This document shows positions 10,838 through 20,712 of a stretch of DNA of 64,000 bases, one piece after another; position 1 is the stretch's first letter, and each line of letters begins with the position of its first letter. The DNA lies in the NCBI GenBank assembly GCA_027946365.1, contig JAPEUQ010000004.1:1178001-1242000 (forward strand), written 5' to 3'. The stretch comes from Kalmusia sp. IMI 367209. Taxonomy: Eukaryota > Ascomycota > Dothideomycetes > Pleosporales > Didymosphaeriaceae. Under the pieces are notes generated by a model, which was not told where the DNA came from, searched no databases, and saw nothing but the letters and a program-made list of their open reading frames with translations. The translations under genes and the position numbers were made by a program.

Positions 10838-13800
10838 GGAAAAGAAGGATTTGACTCAGATCTCCGAAGTACAATCCTAAGAGCATGAATGATATGGTGG
10901 ACCCGACTGCACTGGCTCGTTGTGTAGAAGTATGGAAGGGTCAGATGACAGTGGGGTAACGCGAAGCGAGAGGGCTTCTCCCAGGACGTTCCAGGGTCAC
11001 GTGAATATAACTATCCTGAGGTCATTACATCAGAACTCAGATGATTGCACTTTAGACAACCTGTGTTTGAATATCTGAAGGTGAACCACGCTACCTGGTG
11101 CCGAGTAATAAATAGTATGGAGACTAGGTAGCGCTAAGACCAGGGGTTCTAGGAAGAATTACGAGTCTGGTTAGAAAGAACGAAAGCTGCACCTGGCGAG
11201 CACTCATTATGATCGTCTATTCACTCGCTTTAAGTTGATAGCAGTGTGTATAAAGGTACTGGTGTTGTTTGTAGTGAGCTGCAATCTGTTCTGTAAATAA
11301 TCCACGATGACGCATGTTCACTGCGGGGAATCGCACTAACCCCTGAAAGAAAGTGGACCCAACGGAAGGGACGACCCTCAACGGTCAATCTCATCTGCAA
11401 CTCTATTTCAACCCACAAAAACACATGTCTTCACCTACTGCTATCAAACCTGAGACTTTTGAACAATGCTTAAAGGTGCAAAGAGCTACTCATAGCGAAG
11501 CGGGCCCACCCTTCGTGCGGGCGCATCTCAGTTACACAACCAAAAATACTGCCACATCAGCAAAATGAACACCATGGGGCATTCCTAACGAAGACCAGAC
11601 GCGAGGTCAGCTTACACGATCATCCCGCTGCAAGTAGATTAAAATACGTCTCTCTGCAGCCGCAAGCAGGTTCGCTCCGTCTGAAGCCACCTTGCATAGT
11701 AAGCTGAACCCAGCATCAGCATGGCTACACAACACACCAGCGACGCGCATGGAAAGTCTCAGCTCTTTCTCGAGTCTCTCGTAGACTGAATGTAACGTGT
11801 CGCAAGACATCTCGCATGACCAGCTCCCACGTTACCTCCTCGCTTCCAAGGCATCTCAGCTCGTACCAATACTCTCGTACGTTGTGTACGCTGTGTCACT
11901 CTCGTCGCTCGCCACTCGTCCGCGCCAATGCCCGCACCGGACCTCTCTAAGCACCTTCAAACACCCAATCTCCAAGCACGCGAGCAAGCGGACGATGCTG
12001 CCGCTCACCCACGATAGCGAGGGGTGGGTGTTCACTGCAGGTACGCTGCCTCAGGTCGCGAACTCCGGAGCGCACTCCGAGCGCACACATGTGGCTTTTG
12101 CAACCCACGTTTGCGGTCCGCAGCCACGTGTGAGCCGGATCTGAGACAGCGAGGAGAAGCTTAACGTGAGTGCGGGTGGGTAAGCCCGCTCTCTCCCCCG
12201 GTTTGCCCAGCACAACACGTCCTCCCCTGCGATTCACAACGAGAAGTTCGTTGTACTCCCCGAAATCCTGCCCCCTCCCAAGTCACCAATTCCTATTCCT
12301 ATTCCTATTCCTATTCCTCATAATTAGGCCCAATCACCCCATCCAACCAACCGTCAGCAAACCCACCGAAAGTCGGCCTCACCTGTGGGCCCCCTCGCGC
12401 GCATCGGGGAACCCTTTTTTTCTTTCTTTTCCTTTCTACCACATTCCCGGTCATGGGGGCTGACAGCTACTACAACTACTCTCTCGCAAGCGGCCGTACC
12501 CGCCGAGGCTCCCAATAGCACGCCTATGTGCTATTAATTTGCGCCGACCCAAAAACACATTCTTGTCCGAAATACGATGATCACATTCCAGAAGCCTTTG
12601 CCCGGCCAACCGCCAGGCCGCAATCTCGCTTCCCTGGCACATACCGTGGGAAGTCCTGCTCTGCCCTTCCCAACAAACCAAAGAAAAATAAAATCGTGAA
12701 CAAAATTCTCTTCGCAAAAAACTTTTTCGCTCTCTTCGCGATACGTTTTCCGTAGGTGTGCGTAAGTGTCTATGTGGAGCAGGTAAACCGACCGACCGAC
12801 CGCCTTTCCAGGGTCCACCGTTGAGCCGGCTTAGTCCCCGAGACAACCCATGGGCGAAGCCCCCATCGCAAGCAGGATTTGACAAAGAAAAAAATTTCTT
12901 TGCTGCGCGCGGGCTCGCTGGGGACGAGGCGGCTCATCACATCAGCGTACTGTATTGTAGCTGTGAAAGGGCGGGCCGGCGCTTACGCCCGTGCCACCAA
13001 AAAAATCCCCAGGTTTCCCTGTCGATCGCAATGAAAGCGCGACAGAGGCATTTGAGTGGTCACTTGGGCGGCCACTTGGGGCCAATCGGATGCAACAGCG
13101 CAAAGGGAAGAAAAGGAAAGGATGGGAGAGCTGTTGGAGTGGGGAATCGTGAAGAGAGTATGGTAGGCAATATTGTGCGAACCAAGGGTCGTCACGGAAT
13201 GGTGCATGGAGTAGCATAGAACGCACACTTATACATCGTCGAATATTCATTTCTCTCCTACAGGCTGAATATACGGGATATAACATGGTAGAGAGACCAG
13301 AGTATGATTTCGTTTGCGCATCGGTCCCCGCCTTGCATCTTCGCAATAGCCAGATGAAAGGATGGTAGCAATGCCACTTGCTCTGCGTCGATCAATCCTC
13401 CCCCCCTGAACACTTCGCTTCCCTTTCCCAGACCAAAGAGCCCACCTGAAAGCACGCCAATCCTCCCACATTTTCAGAACTAGAATAAACACAAAAAGGG
13501 GGTATCTCCAAACTCCAGCTCCACCAGAGAAGTAGGTAGTTAGAAGAAGAGGTGCCAAAGCTCGGCAGCAGCGCATACAAGAAAGCAACCGAGCAGTTGC
13601 GTAAAAGCAGCGATATCCATGTCGCGCGCAGCGTTCCTGCGACCAAATGTTTCCAACAAGTGATTTTCGAAAAAAGGGGGGTTTGTTGCGTGTGAATGTG
13701 TAAATGAGCGACTAGAAATTATCGCGCCTGACACAGGCAAAGAGGGAGAGAGAAAAAAAGTTTAGACTCAAGAAAAAAAAAGAAGGTGGGTATAGAAAAT

Positions 13801-14101
13801 CCGGCATCGTTCAATCGTAGAGAAGAATTACAAAGAAGGTTATCCGGAGATGCTAACGTGGGGGGCGAATATAGAGTCGAAGGATGTAAAGCTAGAAAAA
13901 AGGAGTGAATGTACTTCTGAAGGACAAAAGTTATGAAGAGCATTCTCGTAACACGTAATGAACCGAACAGGGCGAGCGCGCTCAATGCGGGGCCCGGCGC
14001 TTCCAGAGAGTATGGGTTGATGGGGTATCATAGACGAGCACCAGTCGATGATGCGTGAAGCGGAAGGTGGTCGCAAAGAGGACTCAGGCTGCGCTGAGCG
14101 G
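10838..14101. other. Long stretch without recognisable gene
   Basis: About 3.3 kb between the HET-caspase-like gene start and the end of the GPI-protein gene. Many frames are open on both strands from 11.9 to 13.7 kb, but none has fungal domain character or supporting splice structure; they look like chance frames in GC-rich sequence. The right end should hold the 3' UTR of the GPI-protein gene. A non-coding transcript is possible but cannot be shown here. Confidence 0.4.
12290..12318. repeat. Hexanucleotide microsatellite (ATTCCT)n
   Basis: Nearly five uninterrupted copies of a 6-bp unit, ending before CATAATTAGG. It is non-coding and lies in the long gene-poor stretch. Confidence 0.85.
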
Positions 14102-14473
14102 TCATAGTGCGAGGTAGCCGAGGGCGGCGGCGAAGGCAGCGACGAGCGCGCCGTTGACGGAGAGGCCGGAGGCAGCGCCGGGGAACTCGGTGGGAGTAGG
14201 GACGGGCGCGACGGAAGAAGCACCGCTGCCGGTAGGGTAGGGCACGGTGCTGTTGGCGGGGACAGAGTACGCGGCCGGGGTCTCAGAGGAAGCGGCAATG
14301 GTTGTAGTCGAGTTTGCGACGCTGTAGGCGGGCGAGCTGGACAGCGTGACGGTGTTCACCTTGTAGATGGTCGAGGTGACATAGACGGTCGCATCGTAGG
14401 ACTGGGCGTCCTGGGCGAAAGCGAATGCGACGAGCGCAACGAGGAAGAGAATGACTTGCTGGAAGGAGCGCAT
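14102..14473 (-). CDS. Small GPI-anchored cell-wall protein
   Basis: The product is 123 aa from the ATG at 14473 and has an N-terminal signal peptide (MRSFQQVILFLVALVAFAFA). The mature part is rich in Ser, Thr, Ala, Val and Pro, with VTSTIYKVNTVTLSSS and several NST/NSTT sites suited to O- and N-glycosylation. The C-terminus has a small-residue omega-site region (GAASGLSVNG) followed by a hydrophobic tail ending ALGYLAL, the classical signal for GPI attachment. This is the layout of the short Ser/Thr-rich GPI wall proteins found across Pezizomycotina. It should be secreted and either held in the plasma membrane or cross-linked to glucan. The frame extends upstream of the chosen ATG, but the signal peptide fixes this start. 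No enzyme domain is present. Confidence 0.85.
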   Translation of the reverse strand: MRSFQQVILFLVALVAFAFAQDAQSYDATVYVTSTIYKVNTVTLSSSPAYSVANSTTTIAASSETPAAYSVPANSTVPYPTGSGASSVAPVPTPTEFPGAASGLSVNGALVAAFAAALGYLAL

Positions 14474-15890
14474 TGTGTCGGAGTAGTGATCGAGTCGAAT
14501 TGGGTGGTGCGCGAAGCTAGCGATAGGACGAGACTTGTCGTTGTTGTTGTTTGTTTTGGGCGCGACGAGCGAGCGAGCGACAGGCTGTGTGTTTGGATGC
14601 GGTTTCGCAGAGTTGGGATGCTGGTAGCAAAGAATGGATTGGGGTTTGCAAGGAGCGTGATGGCGAGGCTGCCGGAGCGGGGAATCGGTGGTGTTTGTAA
14701 GGACTGACTGGGCTGGAAAGCTGGACGAGCGTTTGAGGGAGAAACAGCGGGAGCTGGGGCTCACGAGCTTTAATGAGGCGCAATCTCCCCTGCGCAATCT
14801 CGCTCGCAGGATGCCGGCGTGGCGCTAACCAACTCGAACCCTGTCCGTCGCCCAGCGCCGCCGGGCAAGGCACTTGCAAGGCTACAGGCCCCCATAGCTC
14901 GCTGACGGTGCTGAAATTTCCGGCCGACGGTGGGCCAGGCGCTCAACCGCCCTCAACACCACCGCCCGCTATCGTGACTTGACGCTTTCATTCTGCCCGA
15001 CGTTTTGCCTCTCCACGTCGGCCCGTGTTTCTCCCCACGGCCCACACTTGCTCGTCGCCGTGCCTGGGCGAGCGCTCGGACGCTCCAACGGCGCCAGTTC
15101 GTTCGTCTGTGCCGTGTGCCTCGCGGGCAAGTGTGACGAGGCCAGAGGCCTGCCCGGGCCACTTCATTAGACGTGGCAGGCTTAGAAACTGCTCTCGTCG
15201 CGGAGACACGGCAGCGCGCCGGCGGCCAGTCGATCTCGGCGCGCCATCGACGGCCGTGACAGCGTGCTCGCGCGCAAAAGCTGTCGAGGCGCGTTGTGTC
15301 GCAACTTGGCGGTCAGACGCTGAGTGCCTCAGCCACCCAGGCGTCTAACCTTGGTCGACCAACTTCTGCCCCCCCGCCGCCGCCGTGCTCGCAAAAGGTG
15401 CACACGATATGACGATGTGACAAATGGCGACTGGGAACAGGCAAGCTCGAAGGGGACGCTTAAAAGGAGGAAGAAAATTACCATTATATCGGCCTAGCTC
15501 GTCACGTTCATTGGCTATAGCCGAATTCCTGGCCCTTATTGCGGCCTCAACCCACAGTCCAGTAACAACCGCGCCGTTGTGGACGCGCTCCATTTGCCCG
15601 CTCTTTCTATGCCAGGCCCCGAAAATGCGGTGGCCGCCGAGTATGATACAATGCAAATCAGTCGTCTGCTGAGCTGGCCTCGCATGCGCCGTTGCAACAA
15701 AAGTGCAACCTAACTCCATATCGAATCCCAACAGCCCACTCCTAGAATGCCAGACACAGCACCCGTAAGAACGCCAATACTACTAGGCCATGCAGAATAA
15801 CAAAAGGGGCAGTCCATCATGTGATGGCAATGCCAGCGGACTCACTCACTCACTTCGTCTAGTCTCGCTTCGCCACGTGTGAAGCGCTCA
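14474..15890. other. Intergenic, GC-rich
   Basis: About 1.4 kb containing the promoter of the GPI-protein gene (leftward) and the 3' side of the TCO89-like gene. Short GA/GC-rich runs such as GAGCGAGCGAGCGA near 14570 and a palindrome TTGGTCGACCAA near 15350 are visible. I see no coding sequence I can support. Confidence 0.4.
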
Positions 15891-17591
15891 TCAGTCGTGC
15901 TCCACCGCTTCGCTGCTTTCCCACAGCCGTCGACATATTTCCTCGGCTTCGTTCCGGGTCCTGCCGTTGTCACTCTCGAAGCTCTGTCTTCCTTCGACGT
16001 CGTCTTCGTCACGACTGTTACGTCTGTTTTCGAAGCTGACTCGCGAACGTCGGCTGGCGGACGCGTCCGTTTCATCGTTATAACTTGTGCCCAGGCTGCT
16101 GCTGCCGTGCACGTTGACGTATCCGTTGATGCTCGCCGATCTTGGCGCGCGACTCTTGCGTGGTGACCCGGCTATCTGTTCAATCCGGACAATAGCTTCC
16201 ACAAGCGGATTGCGATACCTTCGCACAACATTGTATTCCACCGAAACGTGGTTGAACTGTTGTTGGAGGCGAGGATCGAGACGTCCCTCGCCGTTGGTCG
16301 TGTAAGTCATCCCAGAGTAGAGAGCCGTAGGACCACCTGTTCGCGGCAGGATGGAGGGTATCAGTTTCTGCGGCTCGATGGCGGAAGAAGCACGCTGAAG
16401 CATCAACTTCTGCTGCGTTCTCGATGGCGGGAGGTCTGTGGGTGTGCTAGTGCCTGATCGCCGTGGGGTTCTCGTTGGCGTGTCTGTATCTGCGACATTT
16501 GGCATGGATTTGTTTCTCCTGAGATTTTCCGTATTGCTTGATGCCTGGGGGGTATTTCGTGACGGCAGGAAACTGCTGTTTGGCGTGCCGGCCGAACCAT
16601 CGCCGTCTATGAAACGCGAGATCAATTCCCGTCCAGGCGTATCCACCAACGTAGAGCCTGCGCTTTGACTCAGTTCGCGCGGCTCGTTGTGGTTCGACAC
16701 GACCGTCGCCGCAATGGTCGACATTTGCGGGGCCGGGTTGTGGTGAGAGCTGCGCTGTAATAGTCGCGAGGTAATCATGTCCGCATCGGCCGGTCGTGAG
16801 TGATGATGAGAGCTGCTGCCGTTCGACTGACGCGGCTGCTGCGTTCGGTCGGGGAGAGCTCGCGTGGACATGGCTGAAGGGCCTTCTCCTTGCGGGTTGC
16901 CTGCGTCTGCGCGCGATAGGCCCCCCGAGCGCTCTTCTGGCCTATCGTCTGCTGCCTTATGCGGATCTAATATCACTGAATTCGAGCGGGTGTTCGATCG
17001 GGTGGTGGTGGGTGATTGGGACGCGCTTTCCTCGGTCCAACCGTCGTCCTGCCCTTCCTCGTCCGCCACGTCGAAATGAACAGTGGGATGCTCGTCCGGA
17101 GAGGGCTCGCGAGCCTTGCCTGGGTTGACCAGAGAGCGCCTCGGGGGCGCTACCTCGCTCTTTGATGCCTTCAGTGCGGGTTTCGAGGCTCCCTGCCGCG
17201 AGAGGTGGCCGCTGGAGTGATTTTTGCGCAGGCCAGTGAGACCGTGGTTGGCCACTCTCACAACGGCGCCAGAGGAAGCATTGCGCTTGAATCCCGGGCG
17301 CGGGCTGCTGGGGGCGGAGGTCGAGTTGCCAGAGTGCGCACGGCGGTGGTGCTTGACGGCGTTTCCGTCGCCGCCGAGGGCCTGTGCCGTCTTGTTCAGC
17401 TTGTTGAGGTTCTTGCCAACCGAGTGATTCTTCTGCATGCGACTCTGGCCCACGACGTGCTGGCGCGGGGCCTTGGCTTTGTACTGGGTCTCGGAGGGCG
17501 AATGCGACAGCTGCGACGAGGTAGACGACTGGCGGGCCATTGGGGGAGGCCGTCGCGGCTGCGAATGAGCGTCGGCGGACGACGAAGCCAT
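15891..17591 (-). CDS. TCO89: TORC1 subunit TCO89-like protein
   Basis: Single exon, 566 aa, from the first ATG in frame (17591). The protein is Ser/Pro/Arg-rich and mostly disordered. It resembles fungal TCO89 proteins: a basic N-terminus with RQSSTSSQLSHSPSE, GKNLNKLNKTAQALGGDG, a HHRRAHS stretch, KRNASSG and LRKNHSSG repeats, then VHFDVADEEGQDDGWTEES, and later GRELISRFIDGDG. A more ordered C-terminal part (LQQQFNHVSVEYNVVRRYRN) looks helical. TCO89 is a non-catalytic TORC1 component at the vacuole that links TOR signalling to nutrient and stress responses. The assignment comes from motif memory, not from an alignment, and a different disordered regulator is possible. No intron is needed. 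Confidence 0.6.
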   Translation of the reverse strand: MASSSADAHSQPRRPPPMARQSSTSSQLSHSPSETQYKAKAPRQHVVGQSRMQKNHSVGKNLNKLNKTAQALGGDGNAVKHHRRAHSGNSTSAPSSPRPGFKRNASSGAVVRVANHGLTGLRKNHSSGHLSRQGASKPALKASKSEVAPPRRSLVNPGKAREPSPDEHPTVHFDVADEEGQDDGWTEESASQSPTTTRSNTRSNSVILDPHKAADDRPEERSGGLSRADAGNPQGEGPSAMSTRALPDRTQQPRQSNGSSSHHHSRPADADMITSRLLQRSSHHNPAPQMSTIAATVVSNHNEPRELSQSAGSTLVDTPGRELISRFIDGDGSAGTPNSSFLPSRNTPQASSNTENLRRNKSMPNVADTDTPTRTPRRSGTSTPTDLPPSRTQQKLMLQRASSAIEPQKLIPSILPRTGGPTALYSGMTYTTNGEGRLDPRLQQQFNHVSVEYNVVRRYRNPLVEAIVRIEQIAGSPRKSRAPRSASINGYVNVHGSSSLGTSYNDETDASASRRSRVSFENRRNSRDEDDVEGRQSFESDNGRTRNEAEEICRRLWESSEAVEHD

Positions 17592-18294
17592 GCTTACTTT
17601 TTGCAGCGTGGCTGCGTTTGCCGGCAGGTGGAGGGGGTTGCGGTACAGATGCGGACTGTCTTGCCAGTGACGGAGCGAGCGTCGCGCGGATCTTCGCTGG
17701 GGTACGAGAGTGGATGGATAGAGGGCTCCTGGAATATTCACTTCATGGCCGACGGGCCATAGGCCTCAATTGCGAGATGCGAGCGGCGCGGAGGGGTGCA
17801 ACCGTCTGCCACGTCGGGCCCAATGGATTATCGGTAGTGATGCAGTTGCATCGACCAAATCACAAAGCGCAGGCGGTGAGCCGAACGCACTGGTGCCGCA
17901 GCCGAGCCCGATTCGGCTCACCGCGGCAAGCAGCTGAACGTCACTGCATCACCACGCCCTCGATACGCCTGCAACGTTTTTGCTTGTAATTCTAGTGCTG
18001 CATACGATATCGAGTGATCTCTCTGTCTCGCTCATGTGGCTGATGATGCCCCTCTCCATTTGCCATTTGAGCCACGCAAGGAATGTAGCACGTAGAGGGA
18101 TGCTTGCAGTCCTCAAGTGAGCCGCAGGTGCTTTCCAGTAAGTATACAACTACTATACACACGATGCCTATTACCATGAGCTCTCTTCTCTCTTCTTCGC
18201 TCTTTTTAGACAATGCAGCGTGCCATCCATGTCCTCACTATCAGCTCCGTATCGCTTCATCGGGTCATTTTTCCTGTCTGCTCCCTGTACTCGT
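17592..18294. other. Intergenic promoter region
   Basis: About 700 bp upstream of the TCO89-like gene and downstream of the next minus-strand gene. No coding sequence is supported. Confidence 0.45.
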
Positions 18295-19428
18295 TCATTT
18301 GGAAAGATTAGCCCTTTGAGCAAGCTTCCTTAGCCGTCCCTTCATGCCCCGTTGTCGTCTTGCAGCTCGTTTCTGGCTCAGCTCTCGCTGCTCTGGGTTC
18401 ATGCCATCAATGCAGCCGAATGAAGATGTGGTGAGGATAGAAGCTGCTCGCGACCGATAAGAAGGTGGTGGCAGGCCAGAGAAGTAGGTCGGAGCACTCG
18501 AGAAGCTTCCCATAGAATCCTCACGGGGCAAGTGGCCAGCCGCCTGTGCTGGACGCAAGGTGTTGCCTAATCCCGCAGGCTCGCCGAATGCAGCAATATA
18601 GCGCTCCATCTCACGCTCCAGCTCTCGGAGCCGCACACTTGCTGGGCTCTCCCGGCGTAGGGATAACTCCGTATCTGCACATGGGACACCGAGCCGATTG
18701 CCAACTGGTAAAGCTGGGCTAGACGGAGCTGCCGTGGAAGGGCGCGTGGTTGGACAGACCCTGCGACTACAGAACACGGGCATCGCACCTTCTCCAGTTC
18801 CTTGGTAAGGGATGGCTAAGATTGGAGTCGACGTCGACCGCACGTTGGTGTCCGCCTCGCCAACCCTCGCAGACTTCTCCTTTCGCATAGACGGCATGCG
18901 CATAGCCCGACGGCAAAATGACTTGAGCTGTTGACTATGTGAGGTAACAGGCCTCTCGCTGTCAGGTTCCTGGACAATTGGGATTGCATACTGCACATTT
19001 GTAGCTTCTTCGGTATCGGCGGGGATGCCCTCCCTCCAATAGGAAAGTCCCCCCATCAATGGAGCCGATGGCTTCTCCAAGCTTGCATCTAGCCATGCAT
19101 CAACATCTCGTAAGACGCCCGAGTCTGCTCGGATTGATCGCGATGGTGCCTTGGGCTGCTGGCGAGCCGCTAAACGCTGAGTGTCAGGCGGGAGCATTGG
19201 TAGCGGTGGAATCGATTCGTCCGCTGTAGCCTTGCCGGAAGAGGGTGCGGTGCGCGGACGGTGTAAGGAGACCCGCCGAGTCATTGGGACTTTCTGCGCT
19301 CTCTCCTTGCTTTGCCACGGCACTGGTCTCAAGAAATGTCGAGTAAGCCAATGTTTTCCTGTCTCCTGTATTGCGGCTTGCTCGCAGGACAGCCCCGTGG
19401 CTAAACCATTGGCAGCTTCCGCTGTCAT
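18295..19428 (-). CDS. Hypothetical disordered protein
   Basis: Single exon of 377 aa from the first ATG in frame (19428). It is rich in Arg, Ser, Pro and Ala and low in hydrophobic core residues. Short ordered patches include VLRDVDAWLDASLEKPSAPL and a helix RLRELEREMERYIAAFGEP near residue 280. The C-terminus is strongly basic (KRAARRQRGMKGRLRKLAQR), which could be a nuclear signal or an RNA/membrane-binding tail. No known family is recognised. It is transcribed in the same direction as the TCO89-like gene to its left. The long uninterrupted frame and the ordered patches argue that it is real. Confidence 0.55.
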   Translation of the reverse strand: MTAEAANGLATGLSCEQAAIQETGKHWLTRHFLRPVPWQSKERAQKVPMTRRVSLHRPRTAPSSGKATADESIPPLPMLPPDTQRLAARQQPKAPSRSIRADSGVLRDVDAWLDASLEKPSAPLMGGLSYWREGIPADTEEATNVQYAIPIVQEPDSERPVTSHSQQLKSFCRRAMRMPSMRKEKSARVGEADTNVRSTSTPILAIPYQGTGEGAMPVFCSRRVCPTTRPSTAAPSSPALPVGNRLGVPCADTELSLRRESPASVRLRELEREMERYIAAFGEPAGLGNTLRPAQAAGHLPREDSMGSFSSAPTYFSGLPPPSYRSRAASILTTSSFGCIDGMNPEQRELSQKRAARRQRGMKGRLRKLAQRANLSK

Positions 19429-20712
19429 GCCGGCACTGGTTGATGCAAGATTAAGGTTGAATGTCGATGTCGGATAATGGTGTTGAACGTTATTAGAGCG
19501 TATTGTAGGCGAAAGGTACAAAAGCGTAGAAAAGTGGCGGTGTACGAGAGGGTGAATTCAAAAGAGTAGGTGATGAGGTGCCTCCCGTTGAGAGTGAAGA
19601 CAACAGTGTGTTTCCCTCGGAAGGCGCGCTCCGTTTATGGAAAGCACCCAGGTCATGAAGCTTCACCCTCACAACATAGATGATAGATCGGGTACCTAAC
19701 CGTTGCCCCGAGTTACCGCGTATCTATTCTCACACTCCAACGTTGTACTTGCTCAAAATCGCTAGCATATGGCTAGATTCCCAGCTGCGAGTCCTCGCTC
19801 CCTACTCTGAAGACTGAATCAGCCGTGAATGCCGAATCTAGGACTAACGAGAAGCTTCGACATGCCAAAGGGGATTGCAGGCTTGGTAACACTAAATCTA
19901 GCAGCGGCAAACTTACGTTGCGCATGGCTCATGGAGAAATACTCGGTACGCGTCAATTCATGGACATACCACGCGGCCCGTGTTCCACGCACCAATAGCT
20001 ACTTTATCCAAAAAAAAAATTCAGTCTGCTCCGAGGTCAACATGTTCTGGTCGAAAAAGCCTAGAGACGCATTGCAGACAGAGTTACCCCTGATTCAATG
20101 ATGCATCCACCGAACTCTACATAAAATGTTACCTTTCTGGCAGATTGTCAAATTTAGACAGAAGCATGCTAACATTAGCTTGCTTCACGCTTCAAGTTCC
20201 GCTGTAGGAAATAGCTTGACCCCCAAATTTGGTTCAGATGATGCGCCCACCAAACTTGTATGCATGCAATGTGCAATCAGTCAGGACCATGCATTCAGCG
20301 TGAATGCCGACTTCACTGAACTTGTAGCTCATAAGAGCTTTGGAGATCACATACCCTAGCTAAGAGTGGACAAGCACGAGATGTTCCTCAAAACAGCCAA
20401 CTTAGGCCCCATCATGAGATTACTGTTTAAATAACACAATATGTAATTACAAGCTTGGGCGCTACAATCACAGTCTGGTTTTCGAGTCGCAAAGCACTAT
20501 GAGTCTTGCTCTCAATCTCGCACCATCGATACCGTCATTCTCGACGAATCACCTTCTTGCACTTCGACTCATCCTTGGTCAAACCGCGCTAACTATCTCC
20601 GGCCCTTCTCACGAATTGTATATCAATCGTGAACGCTCTACGCATTCACGATTTAGTATAATTGAATTTGTTCTCTCTCTTACATGTAAGTAGATTCAAA
20701 CAGCGGTTGACG
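19429..20712. other. Intergenic, divergent promoter region
   Basis: Nearly 1.3 kb between two divergent genes. Only short frames are present, with no family resemblance. It holds both promoters. Confidence 0.45.

Noticed and set aside
12758..13346. Overlapping frames of 130-150 codons on both strands
   Set aside because: No domain or codon character, several frames open at once in GC-rich DNA, no matching splice sites.
20685..20712. Possible intron (GTAAGT...CAG) just before the ABCF ATG
   Set aside because: It would be only about 20 bp, too short to splice; the ATG at 20713 gives a full family N-terminus.
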